Program-made: the position numbers and the translations under genes
Notes under the pieces: generated by a model
What the model saw: only the letters and a program-made list of their open reading frames with translations
Database searches by the model: none
Told to the model about the DNA's origin: nothing
Shown here: piece by piece, positions 31,867 to 39,447 of the stretch
How the letters are laid out: every line of letters starts with the position of its first letter
Numbering within the stretch: the first letter of the stretch is position 1
Assembly (NCBI GenBank): GCA_035248725.1
Contig: DATFHG010000057.1
Span: 1 to 41,570, forward strand
Source of the DNA: DASPMP01 sp035248725
GTDB lineage: Bacteria > Gemmatimonadota > Gemmatimonadetes > Gemmatimonadales > Gemmatimonadaceae
DNA length: 41,570 bases
Direction of reading: 5' to 3'

Positions 31867-33389
31867 CGCAATGCTTCCAGTCGTCCGATGCGCGTCCATG
31901 CGTCGTCGGCGTCGTCCCCTGCGGCCGGATGCGTTCCGTTTCCGTTCACCGCCGCCGGCGCGCGTCGATCGCGCTCGGCCAGCAGCACCGCGGCGATCGC
32001 AGCAACGCGCATGACATCGGCACCGGGCGGCACACCAAGCAGATCAGGCAAGCGGCGCTCGAGCCACTGAATGTCGATGGCGCCGTTCTGAAAATCGGCA
32101 TCGCTCAGCACGCGCAGATGAAAATCGCGCGACGTCTCGACGCCTTCGATCGACAGCTCGGCGAGCGCGCGCTGCATGCGGGCGATGGCCGCGCCGCGAT
32201 CAGTGGCCCGGACGATCAGCTTCCCAACCATCGGATCGTAGAACAGGCTCACCGCGCTGCCGGGCTCCACGCCGCCGTCCCAGCGCACGCCGGGTCCGGC
32301 CGGCACGCGCATCGCGGTGACGGTTCCGGTGGACGGCAGGAACCCGTTCCCGGGATCCTCGCTCGTGATGCGGCACTCGATCGCCCACCCGCGCGGACTG
32401 ATGTCGCTCTGCGCGAAAGGCAGCTTCTCACCCGCCGCGATGCGGATCTGCCACTGCACCAGATCGATGCCGGTCACGAGCTCCGTCACGGGATGCTCGA
32501 CCTGGATGCGCGTGTTCATTTCGAGGAAGTAGAAGGCGCCATTTCGGTCGAGGAGGAACTCGCAGGTGCCGGCGTTGACGTAGCCTGCCGCACGCGCGGC
32601 GGCGACCGCGGCGGCGCCCATGCGGGCGCGCAGCTCCGGGCTGACCGCGACGCTCGGGGCCTCCTCGATCATCTTCTGGTGGCGGCGCTGCACCGAGCAT
32701 TCGCGCTCGCCGAGGTGGAGCATCGTACCGTGCGTGTCACCCAGCACCTGGATTTCCACGTGGCGCGGCCGCTCGATGTATTTCTCCACGTAGACCGCGT
32801 CGTCCCCGAAGGCGTTCTTCGCTTCGCGGCGCGCGGACGCCAGCGACGCCTCGAGCTCTCCCTCCTCGCGCACGACGCGCATGCCCTTGCCGCCCCCGCC
32901 GGCCGCGGCCTTGAGGAGGATAGGATATCCGAAGTCGGCTGCCACGCGTGCCGCCTCCTTCGCGTCCGCCACGGCGGACGTCGTGCCTGGCACCACCGGC
33001 GTGCCGACGGAGATCGCGAGCTGCCGCGCCGCCGTCTTGCTCCCCATCGCAGCAATGGCTTCGGCGGGTGGTCCGATGAACACGAGTCCCGCATCGCGCA
33101 CCGCCCGCGCGAACCACTCTCGTTCCGACAGGAATCCATAGCCCGGATGGATCGCCTGAGCGCCGACACGACACGCGACGTCGATCATCCGTTGCCCGAC
33201 GAGGTAGCTCTCAGCGGACGGCGACGGGCCGATATGGACGGATTCGTCCGCGAACCGCGCGTGCGGGGCGTTCGCGTCCGCGTCGCTGTAGACGGCCACC
33301 GACTGGATGCCCAGCTCGCGGCACGCGCGGATGACGCGCATCGCGATCTCCCCACGATTCGCGATCAGGACCTTGTCGAACATCAGCAC
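31863..33389 (-). CDS. Biotin carboxylase subunit of an acyl-CoA carboxylase
   Basis: 508-residue ATP-grasp enzyme that carboxylates biotin. Motifs: FDKVLIANRGEIAMRVIRAC, HPGYGFLSE, KAAAGGGGKGMRVV (glycine loop), the ECSVQRRHQKMIEEAPS segment and FLEMNTRIQVEHPVTE with catalytic residues. No biotinyl domain is attached; about 50 C-terminal residues are a divergent tail. The GTG at 33389 is six bases after a TAGTTT hexamer and would be leaderless; the ATG two codons later (33383) gives the more usual MFDK start. It resembles PCC/MCC-type alpha subunits more than AccC of fatty-acid synthesis, by eye. Confidence 0.93.
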   Translation of the reverse strand: MLMFDKVLIANRGEIAMRVIRACRELGIQSVAVYSDADANAPHARFADESVHIGPSPSAESYLVGQRMIDVACRVGAQAIHPGYGFLSEREWFARAVRDAGLVFIGPPAEAIAAMGSKTAARQLAISVGTPVVPGTTSAVADAKEAARVAADFGYPILLKAAAGGGGKGMRVVREEGELEASLASARREAKNAFGDDAVYVEKYIERPRHVEIQVLGDTHGTMLHLGERECSVQRRHQKMIEEAPSVAVSPELRARMGAAAVAAARAAGYVNAGTCEFLLDRNGAFYFLEMNTRIQVEHPVTELVTGIDLVQWQIRIAAGEKLPFAQSDISPRGWAIECRITSEDPGNGFLPSTGTVTAMRVPAGPGVRWDGGVEPGSAVSLFYDPMVGKLIVRATDRGAAIARMQRALAELSIEGVETSRDFHLRVLSDADFQNGAIDIQWLERRLPDLLGVPPGADVMRVAAIAAVLLAERDRRAPAAVNGNGTHPAAGDDADDAWTRIGRLEALR

Positions 33390-33395
33390 TGCGGA

Positions 33396-33401
33396 AAACT
33401 A
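33396..33401 (-). promoter_or_regulatory. Candidate -10 for the biotin carboxylase operon
   Basis: Minus-strand TAGTTT, six bases before the GTG at 33389. No good -35 was found 16-18 bases upstream. It sits almost back to back with the response-regulator -10 within a 38-base spacer, so the two promoters probably compete. Confidence 0.4.
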
Positions 33402-33412
33402 GCCCGCCCTTC

Positions 33413-33418
33413 TAGACT
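33413..33418 (+). promoter_or_regulatory. Candidate -10 for the response-regulator operon
   Basis: TAGACT, nine bases before the GTG at 33428. An AGGA at 33420-33423 could act as a Shine-Dalgarno only if transcription begins further upstream. No -35 consensus was seen. Confidence 0.35.
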
Positions 33419-33427
33419 TAGGACACC

Positions 33428-33871
33428 GTGTCGCCGCCTGATCCGATCGCCCCTCCCGGCTCGTCCGCGTCTCCGGCTCCCCAGACGCAGACGGTGCTCG
33501 TCGTCGACGACGACAAGAGCATCTGCCAGATCTATATGGAAGTGCTCTCGGCGCACGGCTATCGAGTGCTCACGGCGTACTCCTGCGGGCAGGCCATGGA
33601 GCGCATGGACGAGATCAACGGTGAGGCGCAGGTGCTGGTCGTGGACTTCGGTCTCCCCGATGGCGATGGCGCCGACTTCGTGCGCGACACCACCAAGAAG
33701 TACGGTTGGCGTCCCACGCTCTACGTCAGCGGCTGGACCGACGAGTTCTGGCAGCTGGATGACGTACCGGGACGATGGCTCATCATGCGCAAGCCCGTTC
33801 CGATTCCGAAGTTGCTCGCGGCGGTGCAATGGCTCGCGCACGGAGGGGACAAACCGAAGGAGCTGGAATGA
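33428..33871 (+). CDS. Single-domain response regulator
   Basis: 147 residues: a Pro/Ser-rich N-terminal ~20 residues, then one receiver domain and no output domain. Phospho-acceptor Asp73 (VLVVDFGLPDGDG), acidic pocket Asp27-Asp29 (VVDDDK), the Thr/Ser switch position Ser101 (LYVSGWTD) and Lys122 (MRKPVP) are all present, so it should be phosphorylated. No histidine kinase is nearby. The start is GTG. The gene ends in an ATGA overlap with the dioxygenase-hydrolase fusion, suggesting co-expression. It might act through protein contact, like CheY or Spo0F; that is inference. Confidence 0.9.
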   Translation: MSPPDPIAPPGSSASPAPQTQTVLVVDDDKSICQIYMEVLSAHGYRVLTAYSCGQAMERMDEINGEAQVLVVDFGLPDGDGADFVRDTTKKYGWRPTLYVSGWTDEFWQLDDVPGRWLIMRKPVPIPKLLAAVQWLAHGGDKPKELE

Positions 33872-35508
33872 CGTCGGTCCTCGGCATTCACCACGTCACC
33901 GCGATCGCGAGCGACCCGCAGCGTAACCTCGACTTCTACGCTGGCCTGCTCGGCCTTCGATTCGTGAAGCGGACGGTGAACTTCGACGATCCGCACACGT
34001 ATCATTTCTACTTCGGTGACGACGTCGGCCGGCCGGGAAGCATCATGACATTCTTTCCCTGGCCCCGCGCGTTCCGCGGACGCCAGGGTGTGGGTCAAGC
34101 GGCGGTCACGTCGTTCGCGATCGCGCCGCGCGCTATCGGGTTCTGGCTGCAGCGGCTGCTGCAGCACGGCGTGAAGTTCGACGGGCCGACCAAGCGCGCC
34201 AACGCCGAGCAGGCGATCTCGTTTCGGGATCACGACGGGCTCATGATCGAGCTCGTGGCGCACGAAAGCGCCGAGGCGCGTCCCGTCTGGGGCGGCGCAC
34301 CGGGCATTCCGGCGTCGGACGCGATCCACGGCTTTCACTCGGTCACCCTGTGGGAGGAAGGCGGCGACGGCACAGAGCGCGTCCTCCTCGACATGCTGGG
34401 CTTTCGTCCCGCGACGGAGTCCGACGGGACGCGGCGATACGTGAGCGGAGATGCGGGCGCCGGCACGATCGTCGACGTGCGCTCCGTGGGTGGCTTCGTG
34501 GGCGGCCGACCCGGCGCCGGTACGGTGCACCACGTCGCCTTCCGCGCCGCGGATGACGCGGCGCAACTGTCGCTGCGATCGCAGCTCCTGAAGAACGGCT
34601 ACGATCCCACGCCGGTCATCGACCGCAATTACTTCCACTCCGTGTACTTCCGCGAGCCCGGTGGTGTGTTGTTCGAGCTGGCGACGGACGCACCGGGGTT
34701 CACGGTCGACGAACCCGTGGACCAACTCGGCGAGAATCTGCGCCTGCCGGCGCAATTCGAGCGCGCCCGCTCGGAGATCGAAGCAGTGTTGCCCCGCATC
34801 CATCTGCCTGGCGCGAACGAGCCTCCCCTCGCTGCCAGTGACGCCGCGTCGGGTCCCGAGGACGTGAGCGGCGATGCCCTCGGCTTCGTGCATCGGTATG
34901 TGCCGCCCAAGCCGGGCGCGGAGATGGCCGGCCGGACGACGTTGCTCTTGCTGCACGGCACGGGCGGCGACGAAGACAACCTCATCTCGCTCGGACGCAT
35001 GCTCCTCCCTGGGGCGGCACTCCTCAGTCCGCGCGGCCAGGTGAACGAAGGTGGCGCGCTGAGGTTCTTCCGGCGTGTCCGAGAAGGCGTGTTCGACCAG
35101 GAGGACCTGAGGCGTCGCACGGACGATCTCGCGCGTTTCGTGAACGGAGCGGTCGAGACGTACGGGCTGGATCCCGATGGAATCGTGGCCGTCGGCTTCT
35201 CGAATGGCGCCAACATCGCCGGAAGTCTGCTCCTGCGATATCCCGCGCTGCTGAAACGTGCAGTGCTGCTCGCGCCGATGGTCCCCTTCGAGCCCGACGC
35301 GATGCCGGACCTGTCCGACGTCGAGGTGTTCATCGGCGCAGGCAAGGCAGACGCGATGGTGCCACCGGAACAGACAAAACGACTCGAGGGACTCCTGCGG
35401 CAAGCAGGCGCGGATGTCACCGTATACTGGGAACCCGGTGGGCACGCGATTGCGCCGGCGGAAGTCACCGCCGCGCAACGCTGGCTTGCGGAGCGAGTCA
35501 CCGTATAG
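33868..35508 (+). CDS. Fused ring-cleaving dioxygenase and alpha/beta-hydrolase (MhqO-MhqD-like)
   Basis: 546 residues. Residues 1-300 hold two vicinal-oxygen-chelate modules of the hydroquinone dioxygenase type (LinE/PcpA/MhqO). Likely Fe ligands are His9 (GIHHVT), His222 (VHHVAF) and Glu270 (VLFELATD), spaced much as recalled for PcpA. After a linker, residues ~350-546 form a phospholipase/carboxylesterase-type hydrolase: LLLHGTGGDEDN, Ser445 (GFSNGAN), Asp495 (GKADAMVP) and His526 (GGHAI). In Bacillus, mhqO and mhqD are separate genes of one quinone-response operon; here they are one chain. AAGGAG precedes the ATG, which overlaps the response-regulator stop. The exact substrate is unknown. 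Confidence 0.9.
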   Translation: MTSVLGIHHVTAIASDPQRNLDFYAGLLGLRFVKRTVNFDDPHTYHFYFGDDVGRPGSIMTFFPWPRAFRGRQGVGQAAVTSFAIAPRAIGFWLQRLLQHGVKFDGPTKRANAEQAISFRDHDGLMIELVAHESAEARPVWGGAPGIPASDAIHGFHSVTLWEEGGDGTERVLLDMLGFRPATESDGTRRYVSGDAGAGTIVDVRSVGGFVGGRPGAGTVHHVAFRAADDAAQLSLRSQLLKNGYDPTPVIDRNYFHSVYFREPGGVLFELATDAPGFTVDEPVDQLGENLRLPAQFERARSEIEAVLPRIHLPGANEPPLAASDAASGPEDVSGDALGFVHRYVPPKPGAEMAGRTTLLLLHGTGGDEDNLISLGRMLLPGAALLSPRGQVNEGGALRFFRRVREGVFDQEDLRRRTDDLARFVNGAVETYGLDPDGIVAVGFSNGANIAGSLLLRYPALLKRAVLLAPMVPFEPDAMPDLSDVEVFIGAGKADAMVPPEQTKRLEGLLRQAGADVTVYWEPGGHAIAPAEVTAAQRWLAERVTV

Positions 35509-35519
35509 AAGGATGTAGG

Positions 35520-37424
35520 ATGATGTGGCGTCGGACGTTCCTGGTCGCCGGCGCGCTGCTGGTTCCGGCGATCGCGGACGCGCAGACCGTGCGGGGCACC
35601 ATCGTGGCGGATGCGGACCAGAGCGCGGTTGGCGGCGTCGTGGTCCTGCTCGTCGACAGCAGCGGTGCGACCGTGGCGCGCAGCTTGTCGGACGCATGGG
35701 GCGCGTTCCATCTCGCGACTGCGTTGGCGGGCAGCTATCGCCTGCGGACGTTGCGCATCGGGTATCGCCCGGTGACCTCGGCCTCCTTCACGCTGACGGC
35801 GGGATCGGAGCGCACCGAACGCCTGTCGCTGCCCGCGCTGCCGGTGTCGCTTGCCGCCGTGAACGTGCGCGGCAGGAGCACGTGCACGCTCGACGCGGAC
35901 TCGGCGCTGGGGACGTACGCCCTCTGGGAGCAGGCGCGCATGGCGTTCACCGCGACCGATCTGTCGTCGCGCGCCGCCAACATGTACGTCCGGCTGGTGA
36001 CGTACGACCGCGTGCTCGATCGCTCGAATCGACTGCGAACGGAGCAGGCCGTCGTGCGGTCCGGGCCGTCGTCAAAGCCGTGGGTGTCGCGGCCGGCCAA
36101 CAGCCTCCACCAATTCGGTTATGTGATCCAGTCGCGCGGCGCGGTGGAATACTCTGCCCCGGACCTCGACGTCCTGCTGTCGCCCGACTTTCAGGAAGAT
36201 CACTGCTTTCGCGCGGTCGCGACGCGTGACACGAGTGTCATCGGTCTGGAGTTCGAGCCCGCGCCAAACCGCTCGCGGATGCCCGAGATTCGCGGCAGCA
36301 TCTGGCTGGATCGCGCGACGGCGCAGCTCCGGCGGATGGACTTCGTGTACACGAATACTCCGCACGCGCGGGGAGCGCCGGACGCCGGCGGAGAGATTGC
36401 GTTCGTGCGCATGAAGCACGGCGTCTGGGCCATCGCCCAGTGGAACATTCGGATGCCCGTCATGGTGCCGGACGAGATGGTGCCGGTCGGTCCGATCGAA
36501 CGGGCGTCGATGGCGCCGCCGCTGCGTCTCGCGGAAACGAAGGTGACCGGCGGCGAGCTCGCGCTGGCGGTACAGAACGATGACACGTTGTTGGTGGCCC
36601 CGCTGCGCACGTTCTCCGGTGTCGTCGTCGATGCGCAGACCGGCGCGGCGCTGAGTGGTGCGGACGTCGTGTTGCAGGGGACGACGACACGCGCCGTCAC
36701 GGACGCGTCGGGCCGGTTCAGCGTCGCCGCGATTCCCGGCGATTACAAGGTGCTGCTGAAGCGCTCGGCGTCGGACTCGACTGAGGCACCGTGGCCATTC
36801 TCGGTCAGTCTCGCGAGCAGCGCGGACATGATTCGACTGCGTGCGCCGCCCCCTCGCGCGGTGACGCGCGTGGCAACCCTGCCCGTGGCCGTCGACACGC
36901 CAGCGGTCCGCGATGCGCTGCACGCGCCGCCATCGGACAGCGGTCGTGCCATCCAGCATCTGCAGCCGGTCGAGGTGTCGGACAAGGCGCCCGTCATTCC
37001 CGAGTTCGAGGAGCGCCGGCGCCTCGGCATCGGCCATTTTCTCGCGCGCGCGGACCTCGAGAAGGCGGAGTTTCGCCGGCTCGCCGACGTCCTGGGTGTA
37101 CTCCCCGGCGTGCGCATCTTCCGCGCACCGGGCGGCCAGGCATGGGTCATCAGCGGGCGTGGCGCGGACGGCGCGGTCACACCGGACGCGTTCAGCCGAG
37201 CGCTTGGTGCGCGCCCCGCGTGTTACGTGGACGTGTGGCTCGATGGCATGGCGATGTTCATCGGCTCGAAGACCACCGGTATGCTGTTCGACATCAACAC
37301 GATTCCCCCGAGCACTCTGGAGGGGGTCGAGTTCTACTCGAGCTCCGGACAGACGCCCATCAAGTTCGCTCGCTACACCAACCAGTGTGGTGTGCTCGTG
37401 CTCTGGAGCCGGCAGGGTCCGTAA
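35520..37424 (+). CDS. Secreted protein with carboxypeptidase-regulatory repeats and TonB-plug-like domain
   Basis: 634 residues with a signal peptide (about 1-21, cleavage near ADA-Q). Residues ~22-105 form a CarboxypepD-regulatory-like beta domain (VRGTIVADADQSAVGGVVVL). Residues ~120-350 are uncharacterised and contain two cysteines (Cys121 and Cys237). A second such domain spans ~363-415 (FSGVVVDAQTGAALSGADVV). The C-terminus (~505-634) resembles a TonB-receptor plug (LADVLGVLPGVRI) with no beta-barrel after it. It lies 11 bases after the fusion gene, with AAGGA upstream of the start, so it belongs to the same operon. Function is not recognisable. Confidence 0.75.
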   Translation: MMWRRTFLVAGALLVPAIADAQTVRGTIVADADQSAVGGVVVLLVDSSGATVARSLSDAWGAFHLATALAGSYRLRTLRIGYRPVTSASFTLTAGSERTERLSLPALPVSLAAVNVRGRSTCTLDADSALGTYALWEQARMAFTATDLSSRAANMYVRLVTYDRVLDRSNRLRTEQAVVRSGPSSKPWVSRPANSLHQFGYVIQSRGAVEYSAPDLDVLLSPDFQEDHCFRAVATRDTSVIGLEFEPAPNRSRMPEIRGSIWLDRATAQLRRMDFVYTNTPHARGAPDAGGEIAFVRMKHGVWAIAQWNIRMPVMVPDEMVPVGPIERASMAPPLRLAETKVTGGELALAVQNDDTLLVAPLRTFSGVVVDAQTGAALSGADVVLQGTTTRAVTDASGRFSVAAIPGDYKVLLKRSASDSTEAPWPFSVSLASSADMIRLRAPPPRAVTRVATLPVAVDTPAVRDALHAPPSDSGRAIQHLQPVEVSDKAPVIPEFEERRRLGIGHFLARADLEKAEFRRLADVLGVLPGVRIFRAPGGQAWVISGRGADGAVTPDAFSRALGARPACYVDVWLDGMAMFIGSKTTGMLFDINTIPPSTLEGVEFYSSSGQTPIKFARYTNQCGVLVLWSRQGP

Positions 37425-37429
37425 CTGAC

Positions 37430-38089
37430 CTATGGGAGCGCGAGGCGCTCGAGCGCGGTGAAGGAATCGAGGACATAGTCAGCCTGTCGCACGACAGCGT
37501 CACGGGTGACGTAGTACGTGAACGCGGCAAAGGCGTCCACGGCGGGGCGTAGCGCCGCGTCGGTCGCGCCGTCGCCAACGGCGAGCGCTGGCCGATGGAG
37601 TGAGAGCGCGCGCGCCACTTCCAGCTTTCCCGCCTGCGTAGCAAGCGGTGACTCGGTATCGAAGCCCACGTACTCGCCGGCGGCATCCCACGCCAGCTCC
37701 ACCGCAAAGAGGTCTTCGCGTGGAATGCCCAGTTCACGCGCCAGAGGCTCGATCGCGCGCCGGATGCCGCCACTGATCAGGAAGAGATGTACGCCAGCGT
37801 CCCGCAGTCGCTGGATCACACGGCGCGCCTCCGGCGCCAGAGTACCACGATACTCTTCGCTCAGGGCGGCGATCTCCCGCAGGGTGGGCTTGATCAGCTT
37901 GAGGCGCGCTCCGTAGACAGCGTCGAGCGGGATCGCGCCATCCATCGCCTGCTGGGTTAGCCGGGCGCTCTCCAGCGCCACGTTCCCGCCGCGACGTGCG
38001 GCCAGCCAGTCGATGCCTTCCAGTCCGCACAACGTGGAGTCGACGTCGAGCACCACGCTCGCGAATCGCCGCGTTGCCGGCGCGCTCAG
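37430..38089 (-). CDS. serB: HAD-family phosphoserine phosphatase-like protein
   Basis: 219 residues. HAD motif I is VVLDVDSTLCGLEG, motif II FLISGG, motif III lysine in TQAGK, and motif IV VGDGATD. The DxDST form and the cap region are typical of SerB, which removes the phosphate from phosphoserine. Position two genes after serA supports that. No ATG, GTG or TTG fits the N-terminus. CTG at 38089 forms a CTGA overlap with the oxidase stop, has GGGGA seven bases upstream, and yields MSAPATRRFASVVLDVDST. GTG at 38056 would leave almost nothing before motif I. Its stop lies five bases from the stop of the converging plug-protein gene. Confidence 0.85.
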   Translation of the reverse strand: MSAPATRRFASVVLDVDSTLCGLEGIDWLAARRGGNVALESARLTQQAMDGAIPLDAVYGARLKLIKPTLREIAALSEEYRGTLAPEARRVIQRLRDAGVHLFLISGGIRRAIEPLARELGIPREDLFAVELAWDAAGEYVGFDTESPLATQAGKLEVARALSLHRPALAVGDGATDAALRPAVDAFAAFTYYVTRDAVVRQADYVLDSFTALERLALP

Positions 38090-39447
38090 AGGATGTTCCC
38101 CGGCGCCAGAAGGCCGAGTGGATCGAGTTCGTGTTTCACGCTGCGCATCACGCCGATTTGCATTGGCGTGGCCTGCAGCGGCAGCCAGCGTCGCTTGATC
38201 TTGCCGATGCCGTGTTCGGCGGACACAGTGCCGCCCGCGGCGATGACATGACGCAAGGTGCTCTCCACGGCGGCTTCGATGCGTTCCAGCTCGTCGACGT
38301 CGTGCGCGATGAAATTTTCGTGCGGGTGCCCATTGCCCGCGTGGCCATAGATCACCGGCTGAGCCAGGCCCGCGGCGTCGACGAGCCGTCGCGCCTCGCG
38401 AATCGCATCGCCGAGGTTGCGAAATGGAACCGCCCAGTCGGTGGACACCTTGCGACCGCCGTGCGGACGACGCGCGGACCCGCGTTCGTTCATGGTCGCG
38501 GGCACGGCGTGGCGCATGCGCCGCGCATCTCTGAGCGCCGCGTCCCCGTCGAACACCAGGAGGTTTCCCACGGCGTGGTGATCCTCCGCGATGGTGAGCC
38601 ATGCGTCGAGAGGCACGTCGCCCGTCGCGGTCGCCATGTCTTCGACGTACACGAGCGCCGCGGCGCCCGGCGCCCAATCGCGTCCCGAATGATCGCGCGC
38701 GATCGCCAGCGCCTGGCCGTCGAAATACTCGATACACCGCGGATGCAGATCCGCCGCCTCGCGAATCGCGATCACGAGCTGGAGGGCGGCGTCTTCGCTC
38801 TCGCATGGTATGCCGAGCCCGATGACCTGGGCGGGCAGCGGCGTGAGCGCGAGCTCCGCCTCGACGATGATGCCGAGCGTCCCTTCGCTGCCGATGAACC
38901 AGTCGACCGGATCCTGGGCGAAGGCGTAGCCCGCGGTGTTCTTGTCCAGCCCGGATCGGCCGACGCGAGCGACGTCGCCATTCGCGAGCACTACCGTCAG
39001 CGATCGCACGTGCGCGCGCGTGGCGCCATACAGCAGCGTGCGCGCGCCGGATGCGTTGCACGCCACCGCGCCGCCGATCGTCACGTCGTCTTCGCTCGTA
39101 GGGTCGGGCGCGAAGTGCAGGCCGGTGTCCGCGATCTGCTTGTTGAGGGCACCGAGGAGAACGCCTGGTTGGACGAGCGCCCGCCGTCCGACCACGTCGA
39201 CGTCGATCACGCGATCCATCGCACGGAGCGACAGCAGCAGGCCCGTGTCCGTGATCGAAGCGCCGGTGGTGCTCGTCTGTCCGCCCGCCGCGGTCACGGG
39301 TGTCCGGTCCGCGGTGGCGCGCCGCATGATCTCCTGCACTTCCTCGACGCTCGTGGGCCGCGCGACGGCATCGGGCAGCATCACGAGCCCGGACACATCG
39401 GCGGCGTACGACTTCCGTACGTCCGGGTCCGTCGAGAACGTGCTCAG
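38086..39447 (-). CDS. FAD-binding oxidoreductase, GlcD/D-lactate dehydrogenase type
   Basis: 453 residues: a PCMH-type FAD domain (about 30-215, with PDAVARPTSVEEVQEI, GGQTSTTGASI, TIGGAVACNASGARTLLYG and FIGSEGTLGIIVEAEL) and a C-terminal substrate domain (VIYGHAGNGHPHENF, AAGGTVSAEHGIGKIKR). Family members oxidise glycolate, D-lactate, 2-hydroxyglutarate or similar 2-hydroxy acids. Between serA and a SerB-like gene, a 2-hydroxyglutarate or hydroxypyruvate-linked role is attractive but unproven. The frame is open to a CTG at 39447, forming CTGA with the serA stop, with GGTGA seven bases before it. That start restores STFSTDPDVRKSYAADVSG, which the GTG at 39396 would remove. Confidence 0.88.
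   Translation of the reverse strand: MSTFSTDPDVRKSYAADVSGLVMLPDAVARPTSVEEVQEIMRRATADRTPVTAAGGQTSTTGASITDTGLLLSLRAMDRVIDVDVVGRRALVQPGVLLGALNKQIADTGLHFAPDPTSEDDVTIGGAVACNASGARTLLYGATRAHVRSLTVVLANGDVARVGRSGLDKNTAGYAFAQDPVDWFIGSEGTLGIIVEAELALTPLPAQVIGLGIPCESEDAALQLVIAIREAADLHPRCIEYFDGQALAIARDHSGRDWAPGAAALVYVEDMATATGDVPLDAWLTIAEDHHAVGNLLVFDGDAALRDARRMRHAVPATMNERGSARRPHGGRKVSTDWAVPFRNLGDAIREARRLVDAAGLAQPVIYGHAGNGHPHENFIAHDVDELERIEAAVESTLRHVIAAGGTVSAEHGIGKIKRRWLPLQATPMQIGVMRSVKHELDPLGLLAPGNIL

Noticed and set aside
33721..35697. 658-codon minus-strand ORF opposite the dioxygenase fusion
   Set aside because: GC-driven antisense shadow; the plus strand carries the metal ligands and catalytic triad of a real enzyme.
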